From assembly GCF_016881065.1 (NCBI RefSeq), contig NZ_WXYN01000020.1:50480-114479 (forward strand): a DNA stretch of 64,000 nucleotides, read 5' to 3'. This DNA comes from Planococcus soli (GTDB taxonomy: Bacteria > Bacillota > Bacilli > Bacillales_A > Planococcaceae). A model generated the notes under the pieces. The model searched no databases and was not told the DNA's origin. It was given only the letters and a program-made list of their open reading frames with translations. This document shows, piece by piece, positions 25,404-32,792 of this stretch; position 1 is the stretch's first letter; the number at the start of each line of letters is the position of its first letter. The translations under genes and the position numbers were made by a program.

Positions 25404-25649
25404 GTGAACATGAAAATTTTGCAGGGAATTGGAATTGCCCTTTTAAGCGTTACGGCTTTAACGTTCTTAATATTCGGCTACCTGGAAGTTGCTGTACTGT
25501 TTATGACGTTGCTGTTCGTACTGACAAACAGCTTCCGCTACCGGCATATGAAGGCGCAAGGCATGCACCGGGAAGCCAAATGGATGCTGGGCATGAGCGT
25601 TATTTTCGGGATTTTGTTCTTTGTCGTACTGTCGACTATATTAATATAG
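25404..25649 (+). CDS. Small membrane protein, unknown
   Basis: 81 aa with two or three hydrophobic segments (about 4-35, 58-80) and a short basic loop (RYRHMKAQGMHREAKW). GTG at 25404 is chosen because GGGGGA lies eight bases upstream; ATG 25410 is possible. The ribosome site directly follows the yidC2 terminator T run, so translation depends on read-through or on a promoter inside yidC2. Family not recognised. Confidence 0.6.
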   Translation: MNMKILQGIGIALLSVTALTFLIFGYLEVAVLFMTLLFVLTNSFRYRHMKAQGMHREAKWMLGMSVIFGILFFVVLSTILI

Positions 25650-25655
25650 AAATGA

Positions 25656-25695
25656 AAAACAGCACAATCTCATTTAATGAGATTGTGCTGTTTTT
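25656..25695. terminator. Terminator with 16-bp stem
   Basis: AAACAGCACAATCTCA with its complement and a T run; A run on the other side, so possibly bidirectional. The left arm side contains the stop of a minus-strand small ORF. Confidence 0.8.
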
Positions 25696-25787
25696 GTATA
25701 TTCGTACTTTTCTTTCATTCGTTCTTCAAGCAGTGTATCCAACTGGTTCATCAAAGCCTGGATATCACGTTCTGTTATACGATCCAA
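25674..25787 (-). CDS. Possible 37-aa helical peptide
   Basis: TTG start (25785-25787) with AGGGAG eight bases upstream, giving MDRITERDIQALMNQLDTLL..., charged and amphipathic helical; a GTG three codons earlier is also possible. The stop lies inside the terminator hairpin. No family recognised and no clear promoter, so this remains tentative. Confidence 0.35.
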   Translation of the reverse strand: MDRITERDIQALMNQLDTLLEERMKEKYEYTKTAQSH

Positions 25788-25871
25788 TATTTCCACTCCC
25801 TATGTGTTTATACTTATTTATTCGGAAAAAGCATAGGAAATGTGGGGGTCGTTTTGAACATGGATAATCTG

Positions 25872-25898
25872 GTTTAATACATTTGAAAATAGGAGTAT
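25872..25898 (+). promoter_or_regulatory. Candidate sigma-B promoter for the VanY-type gene
   Basis: GTTTAA (25872-25877), 15-base spacer, GAGTAT (25893-25898); one mismatch in the -10. The start codon is 120 bases downstream. Confidence 0.4.
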
Positions 25899-26017
25899 CG
25901 TTTTTGGATTTTGTGAAGATGCAGAATAAACCTTCAAGAAAATACTGCTCGTGGAAGAAGAAATTCGGCAACAAGAATGGTAGAATAATAAAGAAGTTGA
26001 CAGAAGGAAGGCTTGGC

Positions 26018-26842
26018 ATGAAGTTTATGGAGAAGCTAAAACAAAAAGACAAAAAGTTCTATATAAAATGGATGGTGATTAGTGTGTCAGCAATTATGGC
26101 TGCTCTGGCAGCTGCATGGTTTTACATACATGACTGGGACGTTCAGCAAAGCATGAAAGCATTGGCAGAGGCTGTGGCAATTGAAGAGCCTGCTACAGAA
26201 GCGCCAAAAGAGGAAGTCGCAGTGCCGGCCGAACCTGTAGAGCCGGAAACACCGGAAGAAGAGCCTGCAGCAGAAGAGGCGCCTGATGCAACCGTTTATC
26301 CGGAAAACAGTGAACTGCCCGCGGAACCGACTTTGATCAATGGCGTGCTGCTTGCGAACAAACAGCATCCATTGCCTGAAACTTATGCACCCGGGGAAGT
26401 GCCGGAAGCGCGAACCGCTTTTGAAGCGATGAAAGCTGCCGCAGCCAAAGAGGGCCTTAATCTTTCAGCGTTCAGTACGTATCGCGACTTTGCACGGCAA
26501 AAACAATTGTACGAAGGCTATGTAGCCAAAGATGGCCAACAAGCGGCAGACCGATACAGCGCACGCCCTGGCTATTCAGAACATCAGACGGGTCTAGCGT
26601 TTGATATCGGTGAAACGGGACAGGAACAGCATTGGGCATCGGCATCCTTTGGTGATACCGAAGGCGGCAAATGGCTGGCAGCAAATGCCCATGAATATGG
26701 ATTTATCTTGCGCTATCCTGAAGGCGGTGAACAGATCACCGGCTATATGCATGAATCCTGGCATTTCCGTTATGTCGGCAAAGACGTTGCCGCAGAAGTT
26801 TATGAAAAAGGCATTACACTGGAAGAATATTTAGGAATTTAA
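26018..26842 (+). CDS. D-alanyl-D-alanine carboxypeptidase, M15/VanY type, membrane-anchored
   Basis: 274 aa. ATG 26018 with AGAAGGAAGG six bases upstream is chosen over longer frames. One membrane anchor (about 17-38), then a Glu/Pro-rich linker (about 60-105) and a VanY domain (about 120-265). Zinc ligands are visible in SEHQTGLAFDIG (His, Asp) and ESWHFRYVG (His), with catalytic Glu just before. The enzyme would trim the terminal D-Ala of wall peptides outside the membrane. Vancomycin resistance is not implied: no vanH/A/X genes are present. Confidence 0.92.
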   Translation: MKFMEKLKQKDKKFYIKWMVISVSAIMAALAAAWFYIHDWDVQQSMKALAEAVAIEEPATEAPKEEVAVPAEPVEPETPEEEPAAEEAPDATVYPENSELPAEPTLINGVLLANKQHPLPETYAPGEVPEARTAFEAMKAAAAKEGLNLSAFSTYRDFARQKQLYEGYVAKDGQQAADRYSARPGYSEHQTGLAFDIGETGQEQHWASASFGDTEGGKWLAANAHEYGFILRYPEGGEQITGYMHESWHFRYVGKDVAAEVYEKGITLEEYLGI

Positions 26843-26845
26843 GAA

Positions 26846-26882
26846 AGCAAAAAACGTCTCCATTTTTTCGGAGACGTTTTTC
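26846..26882. terminator. Bidirectional terminator
   Basis: AAAACGTCTCC / GGAGACGTTTT stem between the convergent vanY-type and cls genes. Confidence 0.8.
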
Positions 26883-26928
26883 TATGGGGAAATAAGTGGT
26901 TATTCATGTTTGGCGAAAATTCTTATTT

Positions 26929-28386
26929 TTACAAGATAGGTGCCAACAGACGGGCAATGGATTCTTTGGTTTTAATCATTCGGGTGCGTTCCAAATACAT
27001 TTCATAAGTCAATTCAGTCGAAAGCTTCATATCCTGATGGAATAGTTCTGCGAGATCGCTGGATACTTGCTCATCATAGATAAAGGCATTGACTTCGAAA
27101 TTCAGTTTAAAACTTCTGACATCGATGTTGGCTGTTCCGACGGTAGCTGCTTTATTGTCTGTCACAATCATTTTTGTATGCAGGAAGCCGTTGTCGTAGA
27201 TAAAAACCCGAGCTCCTGCTCTTAGCATCTGTCCTGCATATGAATAGGTGGCCCAGTAAACAAACGGGTGGTCCGGTTTGTTGGGAATCATGATGCGTAC
27301 ATCGATGCCCGACAAAGCAGCAATGCGAATCGCATCATAAAAACTGGCGTCTGGAATAAAATAAGGAGTCTGTATGTAAATATAGTCTTTAGCCAGGTTG
27401 ATCAGTTTCAGGTAGCCATCTTTAATCTGTTCCCATTCTTCGTCGGGGCCACTGGAAACAATTTGCATGGAGGTGCTTCCTCTGGCTGGCTTGAGGGGGA
27501 AGAAAAATTCATCGTACTCAATATCGTGGTGTGCAGAAGCCTGATTCCAATCCAGAATAAAGCGTGTCTGCAAAGGATGCAATGCACTGCCTTCGATGCG
27601 CAGGTGGGTGTCCCGCCAATAACCGAACTTTCGGCTTAGCCCAATGTATTCATCACCTACGTTGAACCCGCCGATATAGCCAACTTGGCCGTCAATCACG
27701 ACAATTTTTCGGTGGTTCCGGTAATTCAATCGAGGATTGATAATCGGCAAAATAGAAGGGAAGAAGGTTTCAACTTCTCCCCCTGCTGCCACGAGTTCCT
27801 TGAAATGGCGTTTGCTTAAACTTCGCGAGCCCATATCGTCGTAAAGCAAACGCACTTTGACACCTTCTTTAGCTTTTTCGGTCAGGGCGTCGACAATCCG
27901 TGTGCCCAGTTCATCCAATCGGAAAATATAGTATTGCATATGAATGTGGTTCGTGGCATTTTCAATATCTTCAATGAGCGAATTAAATTTCACGCGTCCA
28001 TCATTGAAAATTTGGATGCTGTTGTCTTGTGTCAGCAATGCACCATTATTCCGCAGGGGCAGGTAAATCAAATCTTTGTAGTTTTTTGTATGGGCATCTT
28101 GAAATTTGAAATTACCATCATGCAATTCGTTCATTTGATGACCAATCAGGCTTTCTATGCCGATTCGTTTACTGGTGCTTTCCCATTTGAAAAGCGTTTT
28201 TTTGCGCAATTGTCTGCCCAAAAGCAAGTAAATAAAGAAACCCAGAATAGGGATGAAAAATAAAACCAGCAGCCATGCCCATGTTGAAGAAGCATCCCTT
28301 CTTTCGAGAAAAACGAGAGCTGCAGCCAGGACAATATTGAATATGAAAATAGCGGCAGTGAAAACACTGAAAATGGTCACAGTCAT
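26929..28386 (-). CDS. cls: Cardiolipin synthase
   Basis: 485 aa. Two N-terminal membrane helices (about 5-27 and 37-57) and two phospholipase D domains. HKD motif 1 is HRKIVVIDG (His225, Lys227, Asp232); motif 2 is HTKMIVTDN near residue 405. It condenses two phosphatidylglycerols to cardiolipin at the membrane. The ATG at 28384-28386 with AGGAG eight bases upstream is preferred to a frame opening 51 bases earlier. Cardiolipin rises under salt stress in Bacilli, which fits the neighbouring stress genes, but no clear sigma-B site was found for cls. Confidence 0.94.
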   Translation of the reverse strand: MTVTIFSVFTAAIFIFNIVLAAALVFLERRDASSTWAWLLVLFFIPILGFFIYLLLGRQLRKKTLFKWESTSKRIGIESLIGHQMNELHDGNFKFQDAHTKNYKDLIYLPLRNNGALLTQDNSIQIFNDGRVKFNSLIEDIENATNHIHMQYYIFRLDELGTRIVDALTEKAKEGVKVRLLYDDMGSRSLSKRHFKELVAAGGEVETFFPSILPIINPRLNYRNHRKIVVIDGQVGYIGGFNVGDEYIGLSRKFGYWRDTHLRIEGSALHPLQTRFILDWNQASAHHDIEYDEFFFPLKPARGSTSMQIVSSGPDEEWEQIKDGYLKLINLAKDYIYIQTPYFIPDASFYDAIRIAALSGIDVRIMIPNKPDHPFVYWATYSYAGQMLRAGARVFIYDNGFLHTKMIVTDNKAATVGTANIDVRSFKLNFEVNAFIYDEQVSSDLAELFHQDMKLSTELTYEMYLERTRMIKTKESIARLLAPIL

Positions 28387-28618
28387 GAGGATTCTCCTAA
28401 CATATAGTTCTTGTGTAAGCTGAGTTAAAGAAACCAACTTTTCTCTATCATTTCAATCGCTTAGCCTTCTCCATGTTATGGGAAAAGTTTTTCTTTAACT
28501 TTGAAGCTTGCGCACCAGATTCTATAGAGCTTGCTGCGGAATTCCAAGAAGTGATTTACTGGTTCAGCTTCTATCTTATTAAAAATTCCTATATTATACA
28601 AATGATGTACAGCAATTC
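28387..28618. other. Non-coding gap between cls and its neighbour
   Basis: Holds the cls promoter region (no clear boxes) and no credible gene. A 63-codon plus-strand frame at 28473-28664 has no ribosome site and ends in the downstream terminator. Confidence 0.4.
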
Positions 28619-28658
28619 AAAAAAAACCGGCCTCTCGGAAAAGCTAAGGCCGGAAAAA
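28619..28658 (-). terminator. Terminator of the squalene/phytoene-synthase-like gene
   Basis: CCGGCCT... / ...AGGCCGG stem; eight T follow on the minus strand. Confidence 0.8.
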
Positions 28659-28660
28659 AA

Positions 28661-29491
28661 TTAACTTAAGCGCTCTTCTTGTTTCAATTGCTCGACGATG
28701 CCTTCCACTTCCTGTCGGCTCATCTTTTCTTTCCCTGACTTTAATGCTTTTAAAGTACTGTGGGCTAGAGCCAATGGAACTTTGCAGAACATCAAAATCC
28801 GCTTGTTCTTGATCGGTTTAACGTACAAATCGGCTTTTGCCAAATTATCTTTGGCATAATTGAACATATCTTCACGTGTCCAGCCTTCCGGTACAAATGT
28901 CACACCCCGCTCAAAATCTTCGTCGTAATTTCGCAGCATGTTGACTGCCTGCAGCCCGCGGCCGAAGGCGATGGCATGATCGGGATCGGTTTCGGTGCCG
29001 TCATACCAATGCCAGATGTCTGACAGCATGGTGCCGACAAGGCCTGCCACATAATACGTATATTCATCCAGATCTTTTTTGGTTTTGATAACCCAATCTT
29101 TTTCCACCCATTTGGACATGCCGCCGGCCATGATGGCAGTAGACTCCATCACTTTTCCTTTAATGTCTTCAGGGCATACGCTGATCCAGTCAGCCAGGCG
29201 CATCGTGACAGGAGGCAGAAACTGTTCGTAAGGAGTGACAAGTTCTAAATAGCGCGCCTCATCAAAATCAGTAGCCAGCATCTGCTGTATACTGCTCAGC
29301 AGAGTGATTTTCACTTGATCATCCAGCTCTGGGTGATCTTCAATTTCATCAATCGCCCGCATACAAAGGTAGGCAGAGCCGACAGTTTTCTTTAAAGTAG
29401 GTTCCAAAAAGCTGATTGGGATGAAAAAGGTCCGGCTTGTTTCTTTTAGCATAACCAGGGACTCTTTTTGTAGATTCGAAACTTTGCTCAT
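28661..29491 (-). CDS. Squalene/phytoene synthase family protein
   Basis: 276 aa. Start MSKVSNLQKE at 29489-29491, with CAGGAGGAA upstream; the longer frame is non-coding. All-helical isoprenoid synthase fold. The first Asp-rich motif is AIDEIEDHPE (Asp48, Asp52). The second, normally DxxED, reads LRNYDEDFERG (Asn188 in place of the first Asp). YVAGLVGTMLSDIW matches the family YxxxVAGxVG helix. Squalene or phytoene synthases couple two prenyl diphosphates at the membrane, but the Asn change and the lack of carotenoid genes nearby leave the reaction open. A sigma-B-type promoter (GTTCAA-N14-GGGTAA) lies upstream. Confidence 0.85.
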   Translation of the reverse strand: MSKVSNLQKESLVMLKETSRTFFIPISFLEPTLKKTVGSAYLCMRAIDEIEDHPELDDQVKITLLSSIQQMLATDFDEARYLELVTPYEQFLPPVTMRLADWISVCPEDIKGKVMESTAIMAGGMSKWVEKDWVIKTKKDLDEYTYYVAGLVGTMLSDIWHWYDGTETDPDHAIAFGRGLQAVNMLRNYDEDFERGVTFVPEGWTREDMFNYAKDNLAKADLYVKPIKNKRILMFCKVPLALAHSTLKALKSGKEKMSRQEVEGIVEQLKQEERLS

Positions 29492-29603
29492 CTCAATTTC
29501 CTCCTGTTGTGGATTGACGTTAACTGGCTTTATGTATAAAAACTTCCCGAATATAAAATAGCTTCCTACTAAATATAAACCATATAAGCAAAAAAACAAA
29601 CGA

Positions 29604-29629
29604 TTACCCTGCAAGCTTTTCGATTGAAC
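29604..29629 (-). promoter_or_regulatory. Sigma-B-type promoter for the squalene/phytoene-synthase-like gene
   Basis: Minus strand: GTTCAA (29624-29629), 14-base spacer, GGGTAA (29604-29609). It lies just after the upstream operon's terminator. Confidence 0.6.
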
Positions 29630-29673
29630 AATAAAACAATCCCCTTGAACAAATTTTTATGCTCAAAGGGGAT
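29630..29673 (-). terminator. Terminator of the sucrose-phosphate operon
   Basis: ATCCCCTTGAAC / GCTCAAAGGGGAT stem; on the minus strand it is followed by TGTTTTATTG. Confidence 0.65.
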
Positions 29674-29678
29674 AGGTG

Positions 29679-30398
29679 TCAATCTGTATAGAAATGGTTC
29701 CATGCTTCGTGGATACCGCCGGCATATTTTTGTTTGGCCCGGTAAATAGAAGGATGTTCAGCTTGTTCAAGCAGCTCGGGCTGTGCATTTCCAACAATGA
29801 CCGAAGGAAAGCCCATGGTGAGCATCTCCACATCGTTGCCGGAATCACCTGCTACTAATAATTTCGCATCGGCCAGGCTGTACTTATCCAGAATATACTG
29901 GAGAGCCTGCCCTTTGCCACTTCCCGCGGGGAGAATGTCGACATCCCTGCCGCCGCTGTAAACCAGTTTGTGTGGGATGCCGGCTGTATTCAACGCTGAG
30001 CCGAAAGCTTCCACGACAGCGGCATCAGAAGCAAAATAGGAACAGCGATTCGTAATCGGCAGTTTTTGGGAAGCGAGTCCTGATATCCGGCTGGCAACCA
30101 AATCGATTTTCTCGGGATTCCAGGATTGTTCCAGGCGCCTTGTCCATTCCCAATCCTGCTGCAGCTGATCGCCTATGTAAATGCCGGTTCCCACATCTGT
30201 AATCAGCACGTGGGGAACCGGTAAATTTTCTTCTGTGATAAGAGATAAAGCGGACTGATAATGGCGTCCTGTAATATAAATCAGTGAAACCTGATAGGGT
30301 TGGCTGTCATAGAAATCCAACAGCGCTTTTAAACTGCTGGCATTACCGACCAGTGTTCCGTCCAAATCTGTTGCTAACAAATGCGTTGCTCCGTGCAC
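29679..30398 (-). CDS. Sucrose-phosphate phosphatase-like HAD hydrolase
   Basis: 239 aa HAD enzyme: motif I DLDGTLVG (Asp11, Asp13 as nucleophile and acid), motif II YITGRHYQ, and motif IV GDSGNDVEML. The Lys of motif III lies in GSGKGQALQYIL. The S6PP-like cap contains YSGGRDVDILP. It would dephosphorylate sucrose 6-phosphate. GTG start at 30396-30398 with AGGTGA upstream; the gene begins 56 bases inside the end of the synthase gene, implying translational coupling. The pairing with an SPS-like enzyme supports the function. Confidence 0.85.
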   Translation of the reverse strand: MHGATHLLATDLDGTLVGNASSLKALLDFYDSQPYQVSLIYITGRHYQSALSLITEENLPVPHVLITDVGTGIYIGDQLQQDWEWTRRLEQSWNPEKIDLVASRISGLASQKLPITNRCSYFASDAAVVEAFGSALNTAGIPHKLVYSGGRDVDILPAGSGKGQALQYILDKYSLADAKLLVAGDSGNDVEMLTMGFPSVIVGNAQPELLEQAEHPSIYRAKQKYAGGIHEAWNHFYTD

Positions 30399-31605
30399 TA
30401 ATGATCACCTCATACAATGAATTTATGCGAGTGGAAATGGAATCCCAATCAAAGTCTTTGCGGGCGATTTGCACCGCTTGGCGGCTTAAACGTTCCGTTA
30501 ACAGCGTATTCGCTGACAAGACTTCCATTGCAATTGCCAGGTCGATTTCGTTTTTCGTTTCAACGAGCAGGCCAGTGATGCCATCCTGAACAACGTTCTT
30601 GAGCCCGCCGACATCTGACGCAATGATGGGACTGCCGCAAGCCTGGGCTTCTGCAGCAACCATTCCAAATGATTCATAGAAACTTGGGACAATTGTTGCC
30701 GTAGCTGAATTGAATAATAGGGCAAGCTCATCTTGAGATTGTGGTCCTAAAAACTCGACCCGATCCTCGATGCCTCTAACGGCTTCACGCAACTTTTCAT
30801 CTTTTGGAAGTTTGGTTTCGAAATCTATGGATTCTGCATCTCCGCCTGCAATCACTAGATGTGGAGTGTTGGAAGGGCCTGTTTTTTCTGCCAGCAATTG
30901 AAAAGCTTTGAGTAAAGTGAAAATACCCTTAGTCACTTCTAATCTTCCAGCAAAAACAAAGAGAGGATTGCTGTAGCCGAATTTCTTTCGTAAATGCGTT
31001 CGGTTGCCGCGCACTTTAAATGCTTGGTCTACTCCGATGGGGATAACTTTGATGGGAGAAGGAGAATCAACAAAAGTTTTGATCAATTGTTTTTCATTAT
31101 TGGTGGTAGCCAATACCTGATCAGCATTTTTTAAAATCGCTTTTTCAGCGTTTATTCGGCGCTGGTCATGGACGCCTGTTGCTTTTTCTTTTGCCCACGC
31201 GAGTGAATGTGCTGTGTGTACGTATGGCAGACCAAAGTCTTTTTTCAACTTTTTGCCGATTAGGCCTGAGAGCCAATAATGGGTATGGACGATATCATAG
31301 GATTCAAGATTCATCGTACTTTTCATTTCCTCATAAAAGGCAGGAAGCATAGAGTACATTTCATCTTTTGAAACAAATCCTCTGTGTCCCGCTTCCAGTC
31401 TGATAACACGGCATGCGGTTCCGAATGTTTCTATTTGGGGAGCGGAAGAGTCGCACCAATGTGTGGCGACGTCAACTTGCCATCCTTTATCTTCCAATGC
31501 AAGTGCTAATTGTTTTACGTAATTATTTTGGCCACCCGCTTGTTTGCCACCGAGTTTAGCTAAAGGATCACCATGATCCGAAATAAATAATGCTTTCTTA
31601 CTCAT
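30343..31605 (-). CDS. Sucrose-phosphate synthase-like GT4 glycosyltransferase
   Basis: 420 aa GT-B glycosyltransferase. The N-terminal acceptor half has HGDPLAKLGGKQAGGQNNYV, the loop seen in sucrose-phosphate synthases. The C-terminal half has FAGRLEVTKGIFTLLKAF and the EX7E element ESFGMVAAEAQACG. Likely reaction: UDP- or ADP-glucose plus fructose 6-phosphate to sucrose 6-phosphate in the cytoplasm. ATG 31603-31605 with AAGGAG about ten bases upstream. A consensus sigma-B promoter (GTTTAA-N14-GGGTAA) precedes it. Sucrose made here could serve as a compatible solute. A retaining transferase with another acceptor is the alternative. Confidence 0.82.
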   Translation of the reverse strand: MSKKALFISDHGDPLAKLGGKQAGGQNNYVKQLALALEDKGWQVDVATHWCDSSAPQIETFGTACRVIRLEAGHRGFVSKDEMYSMLPAFYEEMKSTMNLESYDIVHTHYWLSGLIGKKLKKDFGLPYVHTAHSLAWAKEKATGVHDQRRINAEKAILKNADQVLATTNNEKQLIKTFVDSPSPIKVIPIGVDQAFKVRGNRTHLRKKFGYSNPLFVFAGRLEVTKGIFTLLKAFQLLAEKTGPSNTPHLVIAGGDAESIDFETKLPKDEKLREAVRGIEDRVEFLGPQSQDELALLFNSATATIVPSFYESFGMVAAEAQACGSPIIASDVGGLKNVVQDGITGLLVETKNEIDLAIAMEVLSANTLLTERLSRQAVQIARKDFDWDSISTRINSLYEVIISARSNAFVSNRFGRNTGR

Positions 31606-31670
31606 CAAAGCTCAACTCCTTATTTAGACTTACTAAATTTCCTGATAAAAGCAGAGACTGCTTTATTTGT

Positions 31671-31696
31671 TTACCCGTATCCAGAAAAGGTTAAAC
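31671..31696 (-). promoter_or_regulatory. Consensus sigma-B promoter of the sucrose-phosphate operon
   Basis: Minus strand: GTTTAA (31691-31696), 14-base spacer, GGGTAA (31671-31676). Full match to GTTTAA-N12-15-GGGWAW. Confidence 0.85.
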
Positions 31697-31729
31697 ATTT
31701 AGTTGTGGATTTTTTTCGAATTATATGAA

Positions 31730-31773
31730 ATCAGCAAAAAACAGCGGCAGGACCGTCCGCTGTTTTTGCTGAT
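31730..31773 (-). terminator. Terminator of the MBL hydrolase gene
   Basis: ATCAGCAAAAAACAGCGG / CCGCTGTTTTTGCTGAT, a 17-bp stem with internal T/A runs. Confidence 0.7.
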
Positions 31774-31781
31774 TGCTTCGC

Positions 31782-32627
31782 CTATTTTGTATGGACGTAT
31801 TTTCCATAAGCGGGTACAGCAGTGGTTTGGAAGTTCTCAGCGAGATCGACTAGCCCTTTGGCAAGCAGGGCTCCTGTCATCGGTTTGCCGTGTCCGGTTG
31901 CCGCAATGGAAGGCTGAAGATCAGCCAGTTTGCAAACGGATTCCCAAGCAGCACGCCAGTTGGTGGTCAAGTAGACAGGTGGGCCATGTATTTCTTTTTT
32001 CTGGCGCAAGACTTTGTAAAGTGAATCCTGTTTTACCGTAACAAAAGCATCTCCTGCAATCAAAATGCGTCCTTGCTCCCGGAACAGCGAGATGTGGCCA
32101 TCTGAATGGCCTGGCGTGTGGATCCATTTCCAGCCTGCCATTTCCGGTACACTGCCGTCTGAAGGCAACTCATGGATATGTGCAGTGATGTCGATGGCTT
32201 GGGTAGGGAAAATTTTTGACATTTTCGCTACCATGCCTCCTTCAACGGAAGTATCGGGCTCTGGATAATCTGTTATGCCTTTCAAATATGAGAATTCCAG
32301 CGGATGTGCGTAGACCGGAACTTTGTGTTGCTCGAGAATATCGATCAACCCGCCCACATGGTCAAAATGGCCGTGCGTCAAAATGATGGCCTTTAGTTGA
32401 TGGTCGGGGCCAAAACGGTTTTCGGCCGCTTTGAGAATCTTTTTTGCGGAACGTGGCATGCCGGCATCGACCAATACCCACTCGTTGCTGATATTGGGAT
32501 TTCCGATAAAGAAGACATTTGCCACTTGCACGGTATAGCAATATACGTCAGGAGCTATTTCAGTTCCAGACCCGCTTCGAATAGATGTCATGGGTAAAAT
32601 GTTTTCGGTTGCTGTGCTTCTTTCCAT
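31782..32627 (-). CDS. MBL-fold metallo-hydrolase
   Basis: 281 aa. The zinc-site motif THGHFDHVGG (HxHxDH) is followed by a distal His in HTPGHSDGHISLF and the Asp in AGDAF. These are metallo-beta-lactamase-fold hydrolases of the glyoxalase II/YqgX-like group; no beta-lactamase-specific export signal, so a cytoplasmic hydrolase is likely. AGAGGAGGAATC lies before the ATG. Monocistronic. Confidence 0.88.
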   Translation of the reverse strand: MERSTATENILPMTSIRSGSGTEIAPDVYCYTVQVANVFFIGNPNISNEWVLVDAGMPRSAKKILKAAENRFGPDHQLKAIILTHGHFDHVGGLIDILEQHKVPVYAHPLEFSYLKGITDYPEPDTSVEGGMVAKMSKIFPTQAIDITAHIHELPSDGSVPEMAGWKWIHTPGHSDGHISLFREQGRILIAGDAFVTVKQDSLYKVLRQKKEIHGPPVYLTTNWRAAWESVCKLADLQPSIAATGHGKPMTGALLAKGLVDLAENFQTTAVPAYGKYVHTK

Positions 32628-32729
32628 AAACCTGATTCCTCCTCTAGTAAACTTCCGTTAATTTCCTAATATAACTTTACCCCAAATTTCAAATCTGAAT
32701 CCGCTGACTGTAAAATTTATGGAATCAGT

Positions 32730-32758
32730 TTGAGTCTCTCTGCGGTCTGGATTAGAAT
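32730..32758 (+). promoter_or_regulatory. Probable sigma-A promoter of the oxidoreductase-aminotransferase operon
   Basis: TTGAGT (32730-32735), 17-base spacer, TAGAAT (32753-32758). Confidence 0.55.
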
Positions 32759-32792
32759 AGAGGCACAAGACTTTGTGAAACTGGGTGTAAAA

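Noticed and set aside
26018-26842. Vancomycin resistance determinant (VanY)
   Set aside because: Domain is VanY-like, but no vanR/S/H/A/X genes are present and ddl looks like a normal D-Ala-D-Ala ligase. An ordinary wall carboxypeptidase is more likely.
28473-28664. 63-codon plus-strand ORF
   Set aside because: No ribosome site, atypical residues, and it ends within the terminator of the opposite gene.
31782-32627. Metallo-beta-lactamase resistance gene
   Set aside because: Has the shared MBL fold motif but no signal peptide and the layout of housekeeping MBL hydrolases.
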